From Cupriavidus necator (GTDB lineage Bacteria; Pseudomonadota; Gammaproteobacteria; Burkholderiales; Burkholderiaceae): 64,000 nucleotides of DNA. Each line of letters begins with the position of its first letter. Position 1 is the stretch's first letter. Below, piece after piece: positions 27,695 through 36,341 of the stretch. The notes under the pieces were generated by a model. It was not told the origin of the DNA. It saw nothing but the letters and a program-made list of their open reading frames with translations, and ran no database searches. Position numbers and translations under genes: made by a program. Location: the NCBI RefSeq assembly GCF_013141915.1, contig NZ_SROX01000024.1, positions 1 to 64,000 of the forward strand, in the 5' to 3' direction.

Positions 27695-28690
27695 ATGGAA
27701 ATCGCCGTTTTCAGCGCAAAGTCCTACGATCGTCAACATCTCGATGCCGCGAATGCGGCCGAAGGCCATCAGCTCAAGTACTTCGAAGTTCCCTTGGACA
27801 GTGAGACGGTGGGCCTCGCCGCGGGCCACGGCGCAGTGTGCATCTTCGTCAATGACCGGGCCGATGCGACCGTGCTGGAAGCGCTCGGACGCGGCGGCAC
27901 CAAGCTGGTCGCGCTGCGCTGCACGGGGTTCAACAACGTCGACCTGAAAGCCGCGCAGGCGCTCGGCATCAAGGTAGTGCGCGTTGTCGACTACTCGCCC
28001 AACGCGGTCGCAGAGCACGCGGCGGCCCTGCTGATGGCGGTCAACCGCAAGATCCACCGGGCCTACAACCGCACGCGGGACTTCAATTTCTCGCTCGAAG
28101 GCCTGATGGGCTTCGACCTGTGCGGCAAGACCGTGGCCGTGATCGGAACCGGCAAGGTCGGGCGCGTGTTTGCGAAAATCATGGTCGGGTTCGGTTGTAA
28201 CGTGATCGGCTACGACAAGTACCCGTCCCCGGAATTCGAGGTCCTTGGCGGACGCTACGCGGACGAGGAGGAAATCGGCGCAAGCGCGGACTGCATCTCG
28301 CTGCACTGCCCGCTCACGCCCGAGACCCATCACATCATCAACGCCGAAACGCTGTCGCGCGCCAAGCCGGGAGCCTTGCTCATCAACACTAGCCGCGGCG
28401 GGCTGATCGACACGGAAGCAGTCATCGAAGCGCTCAGGAGCGGGCAACTCGGCGGGCTGGCGATCGACGTGTACGAGCAGGAGGCGGACCTGTTCTTCCG
28501 CGACCTGTCCGGCACCATCGTCGACGACTCCGTGCTGCAGCAGCTAATCACCTTTCCTAACGTGATCGTGACCGGGCACCAAGCCTTCCTCACGCGCGAG
28601 GCCGTGACGACCATATGCGAAACAACCTTGCGCAACGTGACGGAGTTCGAAAGCGGCAAGTCGCTCACGAACGAAGTCGGCGCCAGTTGA
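27695..28690 (+). CDS. ldhA: D-lactate dehydrogenase (2-hydroxyacid dehydrogenase family)
   Basis: 331-residue NADH-dependent enzyme reducing pyruvate to D-lactate, cytoplasmic, used in fermentation. Catalytic motifs: CTGFNNVDL near residue 78, the Rossmann loop VIGTGKVGRVFA (about 149-160), NTSRGGLIDTEAV with the catalytic Arg (about 230), the Glu in DVYEQEADLF and the His in VTGHQAFLTREA (about 295). This is the E. coli LdhA-type length and motif set. Start ATG 27695; the ribosome site CGGAGA is about 10 bases upstream. Co-directional with the AspT-like gene. Confidence 0.93.
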   Translation: MEIAVFSAKSYDRQHLDAANAAEGHQLKYFEVPLDSETVGLAAGHGAVCIFVNDRADATVLEALGRGGTKLVALRCTGFNNVDLKAAQALGIKVVRVVDYSPNAVAEHAAALLMAVNRKIHRAYNRTRDFNFSLEGLMGFDLCGKTVAVIGTGKVGRVFAKIMVGFGCNVIGYDKYPSPEFEVLGGRYADEEEIGASADCISLHCPLTPETHHIINAETLSRAKPGALLINTSRGGLIDTEAVIEALRSGQLGGLAIDVYEQEADLFFRDLSGTIVDDSVLQQLITFPNVIVTGHQAFLTREAVTTICETTLRNVTEFESGKSLTNEVGAS

Positions 28691-28812
28691 ACACGTGTTG
28701 GCCACATGTCGCGCCCCGCTAATGGCCCAAAACCGCCCCGGAAAGCCCGCCGCCCAATCCACGATCGCGCGCACTCAAGACGCCAGTTGCCGGGGGAACC
28801 GGCAGCCTCGAA

Positions 28813-29019
28813 ATGACTGGCATGTGCGTCGGCAATGTCATTGTGCGCGGCAGGGCAGTTATCTCCGGAATGATTGCCGGCGACTCGCTGGTCGACGGGG
28901 GAACGGCAGAATTGCGCAGCATGGTGAAAGGCCATGTGTACGAAAGCAGCGGCCAGTTCCACGGTGGGCCGACTGCGCAGATCCTGGGAAAGCGCATCGG
29001 GCGCTCCGCGGCAGCGTAA
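28813..29019 (+). CDS. Small protein with short beta-solenoid-like repeats
   Basis: 68-residue protein, not recognised. The sequence alternates hydrophobic, Gly and polar residues in about 17-residue turns (VGNVIVRGRAVISGMIAG, DSLVDGGTAELRSMVKG, HVYESSGQFHGGPTAQI), resembling the rungs of bactofilin-like or hexapeptide beta-solenoids. No strong ribosome site precedes ATG 28813, and the same frame is open back to 28723 without another start. It is real in codon use but may be a fragment of a longer ancestor. Confidence 0.45.
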   Translation: MTGMCVGNVIVRGRAVISGMIAGDSLVDGGTAELRSMVKGHVYESSGQFHGGPTAQILGKRIGRSAAA

Positions 29020-29062
29020 GACCCGGCCGCTGGCCACGGCTTCTCTGGCGCTTGGCATGAAA

Positions 29063-29090
29063 TGCAAAGTCGATGGAATCTGTTGCAAAG
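29063..29090 (+). promoter_or_regulatory. AraC-type direct repeat upstream of the quinone oxidoreductase operon
   Basis: TGCAAAG occurs at 29063-29069 and again at 29084-29090, exactly 21 bp (two helical turns) apart, 80 bp before the GTG start at 29170. Such spacing is the classical arrangement for an AraC-family activator bound to one DNA face. The half-site resembles the GGCAAAG half-site at 37402. Confidence 0.5.
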
Positions 29091-29169
29091 CGCCGGGACA
29101 GGCCCGGTTCTACATTGGTCTCCATACGCGGCGCACCTCGCGCCGCCTTTGACCCAGGAGACCAAAGCT

Positions 29170-30150
29170 GTGGAAAAAATTGTTCGGATGTACGAGATCG
29201 GCGGGCCGGAAGTGCTGCGCTATGAAAGCACTGAAGTGGGCGACCCCGGCCCCGGCCAGGTGCGCGTCCGCCACGTGGCGGTTGGCTTGAACTATGCCGA
29301 TACGTATTTCCGCAACGGGACTTACCGCGTGCCGCTGCCCTCGGGCATGGGCGTGGAAGCAGCTGGCGTTGTGCAGGCAATCGGCCCGGACGTCACCAGT
29401 TTTGCCGTCGGCGATCGCGTGACCTATACCGGCTTCATCAATACCCTGGGCGCGTACAGCACCTCGCGCCTGGTGCCCGCCGCAGCGCTGATCCGCCTGC
29501 CTGAGACGATCAGCTTCGAGACCGCGGCGGCCATGACCATGCGCGGGCTGACCTCGGCTTACCTGATGCGCCGCATCCACGCCTTCAAGGCGGGCGACAG
29601 CATCCTGCTGCACGCCGCGGCCGGTGGCGTGGGTCTGATCGTTTCGCAGTGGGCCAAGCTGCTGGGCCTGACCGTGATCGGCACGGTTTCCTCCGAAGCC
29701 AAGGCCGAGGTGGCGCGGGCGCATGGCTGCGATCATGTCATCAACTACAGCCATGAAGACGTGGCGGAGCGGGTGCGCGCGCTGACCGATGGCGTTGGCG
29801 TGTCGGTGGTGTTCGACAGCGTGGGCAAGTCGACCTTCATGGCATCGCTGGATTCGCTCAGGCGGCGCGGCACCATGGTGTGCGTAGGCACCGCCTCGGG
29901 CCCGATTCCTCCGTTCGACCCCGTGCTGCTGGCAGTGAAGGGCTCGTTGTTCCTGACGCGTCCTGCGCTGGCGGACTACATCGCCGACCCGGCCGAAAAG
30001 GCCGAACTGGCCGGCGAACTGTTCGATCACGTCGGCGCGGGCCGCATCCGCATCGAGATCCACCAGCGCTATGCGCTGGAAGATGCGGTGCAGGCACACC
30101 AGGACCTGGAGTCGCGCAAGACCACAGGCTCCTCGATCTTCGTCATCTGA
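29170..30150 (+). CDS. NADPH:quinone oxidoreductase, zinc-independent MDR family
   Basis: 326-residue medium-chain dehydrogenase/reductase of the QOR (zeta-crystallin-like) branch, reducing quinones or enone substrates with NADPH. Visible: GLNYADTYFRNGTY (QOR signature), GMGVEAAGVV, LHAAAGGVGLIVSQWAKLLG (NADPH-binding loop AAGGVG, about residues 145-165) and VFDSVGKSTF. No zinc-ligand Cys cluster, as expected for QOR. Start GTG 29170 is chosen for CAGGAG 9 bases upstream; the open frame runs upstream to 29062. First gene of a three-gene operon, 9 bp before the dioxygenase gene. Confidence 0.9.
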   Translation: MEKIVRMYEIGGPEVLRYESTEVGDPGPGQVRVRHVAVGLNYADTYFRNGTYRVPLPSGMGVEAAGVVQAIGPDVTSFAVGDRVTYTGFINTLGAYSTSRLVPAAALIRLPETISFETAAAMTMRGLTSAYLMRRIHAFKAGDSILLHAAAGGVGLIVSQWAKLLGLTVIGTVSSEAKAEVARAHGCDHVINYSHEDVAERVRALTDGVGVSVVFDSVGKSTFMASLDSLRRRGTMVCVGTASGPIPPFDPVLLAVKGSLFLTRPALADYIADPAEKAELAGELFDHVGAGRIRIEIHQRYALEDAVQAHQDLESRKTTGSSIFVI

Positions 30151-30159
30151 GGCAACGCC

Positions 30160-31008
30160 ATGCAAGTCCAACAAACTACCTGCGCGCTTGGCGCCGAACT
30201 GAGAGGTGTCGACCTGGCCGATGCGATTCGCGACGACGGCCTGTTTGCCGAGATCCGCGTCTTGCTGCTGGAGCATCGCGTCCTGTTCCTGCGCAACCAG
30301 CAGTTCAGCCGCGCCGAACATGTCGCCTTTGCCCGGCGCTTTGGCGAACTGGAAGACCATCCCGTCGCCGGCAGCGATCCCGAGCACCCGGGCCTGGTCC
30401 GCATCTACAAGACCCCGGACCAGCCCAACGACCGCTACGAGAATGCCTGGCACTCCGATGCCACCTGGCGCGAAGCCCCGCAGTTCGGCGCCGTGCTGCG
30501 CTGCGTGGAATGCCCGCCAGTTGGCGGCGACACTATGTGGGCCAATATGGCACTTGCCTATCAGCGCCTGCCTGCGTACATCAAGGAGCAGATCGCCGAG
30601 CTGCGCGCGCGCCACAGCATCGAGGCCTCTTTTGGCGCGGCGATGCCGATCGAGAAGCGCCTGGCGCTGAAGGCCCAGTATCCCGACGCGGAACACCCGG
30701 TGGTGCGCACGCACCCGGATACCGGCGAGAAGATCCTCTATGTGAACGCCTTCACCACGCATTTCACCAACTACCACACGCCTGGGCGGGTGCGCTTTGG
30801 GCAGGACGCCAATCCGGGCGCGGGCGACCTGCTGCGCTACCTGGTCAGCCAGGCGTATATCCCCGAATACCAGGTGCGCTGGCGCTGGGAACCCGACTGC
30901 GTGGCGATCTGGGACAACACCGCCACCCAGCACTACGCCGTGATGGACTATCCGCCTTGCCACCGCAAGATGGAGCGCGCGGGCATTATCGGCAGCAAGC
31001 CATACTGA
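30160..31008 (+). CDS. TauD/TfdA-family 2-oxoglutarate-dependent dioxygenase
   Basis: 282-residue Fe(II)/2-oxoglutarate dioxygenase. The facial triad is visible: WHSDATW gives His-X-Asp (about residues 101-103), and the distal His is in ATQHYAVMDY (about 262), followed by the 2-oxoglutarate-binding Arg near HRKMER. N-terminal ALGAELRGVDLA is the usual family start. It hydroxylates an unactivated carbon of a small organic acid, sulfonate or ether. Operon position before an acyl-CoA ligase suggests it prepares a carboxylic acid for CoA activation. Substrate not deducible. Confidence 0.9.
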   Translation: MQVQQTTCALGAELRGVDLADAIRDDGLFAEIRVLLLEHRVLFLRNQQFSRAEHVAFARRFGELEDHPVAGSDPEHPGLVRIYKTPDQPNDRYENAWHSDATWREAPQFGAVLRCVECPPVGGDTMWANMALAYQRLPAYIKEQIAELRARHSIEASFGAAMPIEKRLALKAQYPDAEHPVVRTHPDTGEKILYVNAFTTHFTNYHTPGRVRFGQDANPGAGDLLRYLVSQAYIPEYQVRWRWEPDCVAIWDNTATQHYAVMDYPPCHRKMERAGIIGSKPY

Positions 31009-31028
31009 TGGACAAGGCAGGACAAGCA

Positions 31029-32675
31029 ATGCAAGACAACCTGATTACGACCGCACAGTCGGCCTACGCTTACCCGCTGCTGGTCAAGCAGCTCCTGATC
31101 AACTCGGTCAGTCTCTACGGCGACCAGGAGATCAGCTACCGCGGCCAGATGCGCTACACCTTCCGCGATTTCCGCTGCCGCATCGGCCAGCTGGCCTCGG
31201 CGCTCACCGCGCTCGGTGCCGGCCACGGGACCACCGTGGCGGTGATGGACTGGGACAGCCATCGCTACCTGGAATGCTACTTCGGCGTACCCATGATGGG
31301 CGCGACGCTGTTCACGGTGAACGTGCGGCTGTCGCCCCAGCAGATCCTGTACACGCTGAACGACGCCGGCGCGGACGTCGTGCTGTTCCATCCGGACTTC
31401 GCGCCGGTGCTCGAGCAGATCCGCGGCGAGCTGACCTGCAACCCGCGCTTCGTGCTGATGGCCGACGGCGAGCACGCACCGGCGCTAACCCTGCCGCTCG
31501 CGGGGGAGTATGAGGCGCTGCTCGACGACGCGTCGCCCGACTTCGAGTTCAGCGACTTCGACGAGAACACCAAGGCCGCGACCTTCTACACCACCGGCAC
31601 CACCGGCGACCCCAAGGGCGTCTGCTACAGCCACCGCGAGATCGTGCTGCACACGCTGGCATCGGCAACCAGCCTGTGTTCGCCGCGCGAGGGCCAGCGC
31701 ATGCATCGTGAAGACGTCTATATGCCGATCACGCCGATGTTCCACGTGCTGGCATGGGGCATCCCGTACATTGCCATGATGCTGGGGCTGCGTACCGTAC
31801 TGCCGGGCCGCTACGCCCCGGACGCGCTGCTGAAGCTGCGCGAGACCGAGAAAGTCACCTTCTCGCACTGCGTGCCGACCATCCTGCAGATGCTGCTGCA
31901 GTCCGCGCAGGGCAGCGCGCAGGACTTGTCGGGCTGGAAGATCATCATCGGCGGCTCGGCGCTGCCGCCCGCGCTGTGCGAGGCGGCGCTGGCGCGGGGC
32001 ATCGACATCTTTGCCGGCTACGGCATGTCCGAGACCGGCCCGATCGTGTCGCTGGCCCAGATTCCGCCGGGTTGTACGCCCAGGAACCGCGCCGAGGAAG
32101 TCCGCATGCGCTGCTCGACCGGCCGCCCGGTGACGCTGGTGGACTACCGCATTGTCAGCGAAGACATGCAGGACCTGCCGCGCGACGGCAAGAGCCGCGG
32201 CGAGATCGTGCTGCGCGCGCCGTTCCTGACGAAGGGCTATTTCCGCAAGCCGCAAGCGTCGGAAGACCTGTGGTCGGGCGGCTTCCTGCATACCCAGGAT
32301 GTCGCGGTGATGGGCGAGGACGGGTTCGTGCAGATCGTCGACCGTATCAAGGACGTCATCAAGACCGGCGGCGAATGGGTGTCTTCCATTGAAGTGGAGA
32401 ACCTGATCGCGGAGGTGGCGGGGGTGCTGGAATGCGCCGTGATCGGCGTGCCGGATGCGAAGTGGGGCGAGCGGCCGATGGCCTTCGTGGTGCGCAAGGC
32501 GGGCGCCGAAGTCAGGGCCGAGCAGATCCGCGACCAGCTGATGGCGCACGCGGATTCGCGCCGGATCAGCAGGTATGCCGTGCCGGAGGCCGAGCGCATC
32601 ACCTTCATTGAAGCGATCCCGAAGACCAGTGTCGGCAAGATCAATAAGAAGCAGTTGCGCGAAGACGCAGCCTGA
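31029..32675 (+). CDS. AMP-dependent fatty acyl-CoA synthetase/ligase
   Basis: 548-residue ANL-superfamily enzyme forming an acyl-CoA from a carboxylic acid, ATP and CoA. Motifs: TFYTTGTTGDPKGVCYSH (P-loop, about residues 190), GGSALP, FAGYGMSETGPIV (A5), HTQDVAVMGEDGFVQIVDR with the adenylate-binding Asp, DVIKTGGEWVSSIEVE (hinge) and KTSVGKINKKQL with the catalytic Lys. ATG 31029 is taken because CAGGAC precedes it; ATG 31008, overlapping the previous stop codon, is an alternative that adds 7 residues. The closest branch is medium-chain or long-chain acid ligases. Confidence 0.92.
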   Translation: MQDNLITTAQSAYAYPLLVKQLLINSVSLYGDQEISYRGQMRYTFRDFRCRIGQLASALTALGAGHGTTVAVMDWDSHRYLECYFGVPMMGATLFTVNVRLSPQQILYTLNDAGADVVLFHPDFAPVLEQIRGELTCNPRFVLMADGEHAPALTLPLAGEYEALLDDASPDFEFSDFDENTKAATFYTTGTTGDPKGVCYSHREIVLHTLASATSLCSPREGQRMHREDVYMPITPMFHVLAWGIPYIAMMLGLRTVLPGRYAPDALLKLRETEKVTFSHCVPTILQMLLQSAQGSAQDLSGWKIIIGGSALPPALCEAALARGIDIFAGYGMSETGPIVSLAQIPPGCTPRNRAEEVRMRCSTGRPVTLVDYRIVSEDMQDLPRDGKSRGEIVLRAPFLTKGYFRKPQASEDLWSGGFLHTQDVAVMGEDGFVQIVDRIKDVIKTGGEWVSSIEVENLIAEVAGVLECAVIGVPDAKWGERPMAFVVRKAGAEVRAEQIRDQLMAHADSRRISRYAVPEAERITFIEAIPKTSVGKINKKQLREDAA

Positions 32676-32694
32676 AGGGTAGTAAAGGGAATTC

Positions 32695-32730
32695 GCGGCA
32701 GTCCTCGGGCGGGGACTGCCGCTTTTTTTT
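32695..32730 (+). terminator. Strong rho-independent terminator after the acyl-CoA ligase gene
   Basis: Perfect 10-bp stem GCGGCAGTCC / GGACTGCCGC (32695-32704 with 32713-32722), 8-nt loop, then eight T. It ends the three-gene plus-strand operon. Confidence 0.93.
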
Positions 32731-32835
32731 GCTTTATCGCCGACCAGTATTTGACATGAGGGGCTAGGCCGCGGGTTGGTGGCATGTTGTGCCCGTCCGG
32801 GCCAATGATGAGCGAATCATCTTTTGCGCGCGTCA

Positions 32836-32869
32836 CGGGCAAAAGCAAGGCGCCTCCCGAAGGAGGCGC
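32836..32869 (-). terminator. Rho-independent terminator of the solute receptor gene
   Basis: Stem GCGCCTCC / GGAGGCGC (32850-32857 with 32862-32869) with a stable four-base loop. On the minus strand CTTGCTTTTG follows. It lies 25 bp after the receptor stop codon. Confidence 0.75.
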
Positions 32870-32894
32870 ACAGGGTGCCGGCGTGTGGCCGGGG

Positions 32895-33880
32895 TCAGGG
32901 CTGGATATTGAAGGTCTTTACGATCGTCGCATTGCGCTCAAACTCGGCATTCAGGGACTGGCTCAGTTCCGACAGCGTCTGCTCGCGCAGCGGCTCATAG
33001 CTCAATGCCTGCATCCGTGCCTGCACCTTGGGCGTTGCGGCCGCCTTGTAAGTGGCGGCCTGGATCTTCTGCGCCAGCTCTGCGGGCACGCGCGCCGAGG
33101 CAATCACGCCGACCCAGTTGCTGAACTCCACATCCGGTAACCCAGCTCGGCGAAGGTCGGCACCTGGGGCAGCAGCGGCGAACGGCTCTTTGATGCCACC
33201 GCGTAGGCTTGCAGCTTGCCGGCCCTGATCATCGGCAGCGAGGTCACCATGCCGTCGTACATCAGCGCGATCTGGCCGCCCATCACCTGGGCCAGCGCCG
33301 GCGAGGAGCCGGCAAAGGGAACATGCGCAAGGTCGAGGCCGGCCTTCTGGTTCATGATCACGCCGGCATAGTGGGATGCGGTGCCGGCGCTGTAGGAGGC
33401 AAAGCTCAGCTTGCCAGGGTTGGCATGCACGTAGTTCACCAGGCTCTTGAGGTCCTTGGCAGGCAGGGACGGCGCGCCCACCAGCAGCAGGCGCGAGCGT
33501 GCCACCGCGGCCACGGGCCGGATATCCGTCATCGTGTGGTACGGCGTCTTGAGCACGTGGGGGACTTCAGTCAGCACATTGGTGGCCGTCACCATGATGG
33601 TCTGGCCGTCAGGCGGTGCCTGCAGCATGGCGCTGATGGCGATGCCGCCGCCGGCGCCCGGCTTGTTGTCGACCACGACCGGCTGGCCGAGGTCCTGCGA
33701 CAGCTGGTCGGCCAGAAGGCGGGCAATCACGTCCATGGTGCCGCCGGCAGGGGCCGGCACCAGCATGCGTACGGGCTTGTTGGTCCACGCCATGGCCGAG
33801 GGCATGGACAGGGCCATGACGGCGCTGACGGCGGCCAAGGCAGCGTGGCGCAGGCGAAAAAGGGCAGGGCGTTGAGGCAT
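32895..33880 (-). pseudogene. Bug/TctC-type tripartite tricarboxylate receptor, frameshifted
   Basis: Periplasmic solute-binding protein of the Bug family. Signal peptide MPQRPALFRLRHAALAAVSA to AMAW; then KPVRMLVPAPAGGTMDVIARLL, NKPGAGGGIA, SYSAGTASHYAGV and AQVMGGQIALMYDG, all typical. At about 33133 the frame breaks: the first frame reads GYRMWSS while the other gives GYPDVEFSNWVGVIASARVP and continues to a normal end. Adding one C to an ACCGG run restores the gene exactly (986 bp present, 987 expected). So either a one-base sequence error or a recent loss of function. Start 33880 has GGAGAC upstream. No tctA/tctB membrane genes are adjacent, as is usual for Bug orphans. Confidence 0.85.
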
Positions 33881-34002
33881 CTGTGTCTCCGTTGAACGGC
33901 TAGGTATGGATACGCCCGTGCCAGCCTTCTTGTCGGGGGCAGTTACACGGGATATTGCAGAAAAATCGAGGCCTGGGCGCAATGCCGCCGTCACCACGGT
34001 GT

Positions 34003-34713
34003 TCAGGCGGTGGCCCGGGTGGCGCGCTGCTTCGCGCGCGCCAGCGTGTGCAGCATGGCTTCCAGCAGCGCGGCGGGAGGCCGCGCGCCAGACACGCTGC
34101 GGGTGCCGTCGAAGATAAAGTGCGGCACGCCTAGTCCGGCACGCAAGACCGGTTCTTGCGGGGCGCCGAGTGACGGCAGCCAGTCCAGGTCACGGTGTGC
34201 ATCCGCATCGGGTTGAGCCGGGACCTGATCCGGAATCGGGACGCCGCAGGTCGCGGCGGCCTGACGCAGCACGCGCGGATCACCGATGTTCTCGGCGCGC
34301 AGGAAGTAGCGCGTGAACAGCTCGTCGATCAGCGCAGCGGCCGCGTCTGCCCCTGCCTGTTGCCGGGCAAGGCGTACCAGGCGATGGGCCAGCAGGGTGT
34401 TCGGGAAGGTCTCAATGCGATCCAGTGCCAGGGTGAGGCCGGCATCTTGTGCCGCGGCACAAACCTGTGCCTGGCGTGCCGCCACTGCCTGGGGGCTGCC
34501 CAGGCGCGCCACATAGAAGTCGCGGTAGGGCAGGCCGGCCGGCGGCATGGCCGGAATCAGCGGATAAGAACGCCATTCCACCTGCACGGCGATGTCCGGA
34601 CGCTCTCGCCCGAGCAAGGCGATGGCGCTTTCCAGGTGTTTCTTGCCGATCAGGCACCAGGGGCAGATCAGGTCGAAATAGGCCTCGACCGAGAGTGTGG
34701 ACAGATGATTCAT
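34003..34713 (-). CDS. DsbA-family oxidoreductase (FrnE-like)
   Basis: 236-residue thioredoxin-fold protein with an inserted helical domain. The redox motif CPWC sits in YFDLICPWCLIGKKHLE (about residues 18-21). The cis-Pro loop GVPHFIFDGTRSVSGARP is near the C-terminus (about 199-216). No signal peptide, so it is cytoplasmic, like FrnE and 2-hydroxychromene-2-carboxylate isomerase relatives. Role: disulfide or glutathione-linked isomerisation; substrate unknown. Just downstream of the DUF1289 and BKACE genes on the same strand. Confidence 0.9.
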   Translation of the reverse strand: MNHLSTLSVEAYFDLICPWCLIGKKHLESAIALLGRERPDIAVQVEWRSYPLIPAMPPAGLPYRDFYVARLGSPQAVAARQAQVCAAAQDAGLTLALDRIETFPNTLLAHRLVRLARQQAGADAAAALIDELFTRYFLRAENIGDPRVLRQAAATCGVPIPDQVPAQPDADAHRDLDWLPSLGAPQEPVLRAGLGVPHFIFDGTRSVSGARPPAALLEAMLHTLARAKQRATRATA

Positions 34714-34771
34714 GGCAGCTTCAAGACGCCAGCCGGCGAGCCCGGCGCAGGCCGCAGCAGGCTGTGGAATA

Positions 34772-34975
34772 TCAGGGGGTGGGCCCCGGGGCGCGGCTGC
34801 GCCACGACTGGCGCGCCGGCAGCGAAGCCATGACCTCGGCGCGCTCTGCGTCGGTCATCTGCGCCCAGCGGCCGATCTCGACCGCAGTCCTGCCGCAGCC
34901 CTGGCAATACTTGCCAGCGAGGTCCATGCGGCAGATGTTCAGGCACGGATTGATGATGGAGAGGGGCGGGTTCAT
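34772..34975 (-). CDS. DUF1289 family small Cys-rich protein
   Basis: 67-residue protein with the complete DUF1289 pattern: NPCLNICRMDLAGKYCQGCG followed by RTAVEIGRWAQMTDAER. The four Cys suggest a bound metal or Fe-S site. Function not established; such genes often sit beside unrelated metabolic genes. Lies 58 bp before the DsbA-like gene and 69 bp after the BKACE gene, probably co-transcribed. Confidence 0.88.
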   Translation of the reverse strand: MNPPLSIINPCLNICRMDLAGKYCQGCGRTAVEIGRWAQMTDAERAEVMASLPARQSWRSRAPGPTP

Positions 34976-35044
34976 GCTTGCAAGGTAAGTCGGATGACGG
35001 TGCGGCGGCAGGCGCTTGCGCCCTCTGCCGCACCGGTGCGCGCG

Positions 35045-36100
35045 TCAGGCCGCGCGCAGGGGCAGGTTCTTCTGGCCGGCCTTGCGATTCGGCGCCATGC
35101 CGTGCGCGGCCAGGGTTTCGTCGGCGCTGTCGTACCAGGTGCCGATGCGGTAGATCTCGCGCGCTTCCTTGCCCGAGGCGATCTCGCGGCCGAGTTCCCT
35201 GGCCACGCGCACGCACTGCTCGATCTGCTGGACCGACGTCATGCGGTGGCCATGCTGGTCGATGATGGTGTCCTCGATGCCGCAACGCGGATGCAGGCCC
35301 ATCGCCATCGCCATCATGTTGAACGGCAGCACGTTCTTCAGCAGCGACTCGGCGGTCAGCGTGCAACCGTCCGGCGCGCGGTGCACGAAGTTGAAGAAGT
35401 TGAACGGGTTGGGACCGTCAAAGCCGCCGCCGATGCCAATCCAGGTCAGGTTCAGCGGGCCCTTGTAGTGGCCTGCGCGCACCATGCGCTCCAGCGTTTC
35501 CATGGCGTGGATGCCGGTGAGCTGGAAGTGCGGCTGGATGCCTGCGTTGCTCAGGCGGCGCAGGTGCTCTTCCACCCAGCCCGGGCCGGCCGGCACCGTC
35601 ATTTCGCGGTAGGCAGCCTGGTAGGCGGGATGCTCCAGCGAGGTACCCTGCAGGTATTCGGGGTACAGCAGCTCCATGATGTTCATCTGCGTGGTGTTGA
35701 TCGCCACGGTCACCTGATCCGGCTTCGGGTCCAGTTCAGCCAGCATGTGGCGGGTATCGTCGGACAGCCACTTGGCGGCCTGGCCGTCGTCTTCCGGCGC
35801 GAAGGAGATCGAGCCGCCCACCTGGATGATCATGTCCGGCACCGCTGCGCGCACGCCGGCGATCAGTTCGTTGAACTTGGACAGGCGCTTGGAGCCCTTG
35901 CCGTCGAGTTCGCGCACGTGCAGGTGCAGCACGGTGGCGCCGGCGTTGTAGCAGTCGACCGCCTTCTGCACCTGCTCTTCCATGGTCACCGGAATATCTT
36001 CCGGAAAATCCGCGGGCATCCACTCGGGGCCGTACGGCGCCACAGTGATGACCACCTTGTCCTGGTTTTCGGGATGCAGGGAATCGTCGAGGAATTGCAC
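35045..36100 (-). CDS. BKACE-family beta-keto acid cleavage enzyme (DUF849)
   Basis: 351-residue Zn-dependent TIM-barrel enzyme. Family members react a beta-keto acid with acetyl-CoA to give acetoacetate and a new CoA ester. Motifs: KVVITVAPYGPEWMP (start of barrel), TVLHLHVRELDGKGSKRL (Zn-binding HxH), IIQVGGSISF, and HPRCGIEDTIIDQHGH (catalytic region). Start is GTG 36100, preceded by CCAGGAGCC; the open frame extends 76 codons further without support. The substrate is set by active-site residues I cannot rank. Placement beside acyl-CoA and PHA genes fits a CoA-ester pathway. Confidence 0.9.
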   Translation of the reverse strand: MQFLDDSLHPENQDKVVITVAPYGPEWMPADFPEDIPVTMEEQVQKAVDCYNAGATVLHLHVRELDGKGSKRLSKFNELIAGVRAAVPDMIIQVGGSISFAPEDDGQAAKWLSDDTRHMLAELDPKPDQVTVAINTTQMNIMELLYPEYLQGTSLEHPAYQAAYREMTVPAGPGWVEEHLRRLSNAGIQPHFQLTGIHAMETLERMVRAGHYKGPLNLTWIGIGGGFDGPNPFNFFNFVHRAPDGCTLTAESLLKNVLPFNMMAMAMGLHPRCGIEDTIIDQHGHRMTSVQQIEQCVRVARELGREIASGKEAREIYRIGTWYDSADETLAAHGMAPNRKAGQKNLPLRAA

Positions 36101-36232
36101 AGTTGGCTCCTGGTATGTTGTGGGCCGGACCGCCTGGATTTCCGCCTGGCTGGCGGCACCTGACGGTCGCGTTTGCGGTATCAAGTTCAGTGGCTGAAGT
36201 ATCGTGTATCGACACGCCGCGATTTGATGATC

Positions 36233-36275
36233 CGGGACGAACGATTTACATTTCGGGACAGTCAGGGAAAACGAG
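36233..36275 (-). promoter_or_regulatory. Candidate AraC operator upstream of BKACE (copy 1 of a shared 43-bp element)
   Basis: GGGAC at 36234 and again at 36255, exactly 21 bp apart, in a 43-bp block ending GGGACAGTC-A-GGGAAAACGAG. The same block recurs at 46685-46727 with 34-35 of 43 identical positions. Here it lies 133 bp upstream of the BKACE start and 67 bp upstream of the AraC gene. A likely binding site of that regulator. Confidence 0.6.
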
Positions 36276-36341
36276 CGGAGCCGGCGCAAGGACTGCTCTA
36301 GGCATCGATCCGCATTTCCATCGCGCACACGCTGTGACAGA

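Noticed and set aside
29110..31029. 639-codon minus-strand frame
   Set aside because: Antisense to the quinone oxidoreductase and TauD genes; His/Arg-rich, with no motifs.
34712..36163. 483-codon plus-strand frame
   Set aside because: Antisense to DUF1289 and BKACE, both of which have complete motifs.
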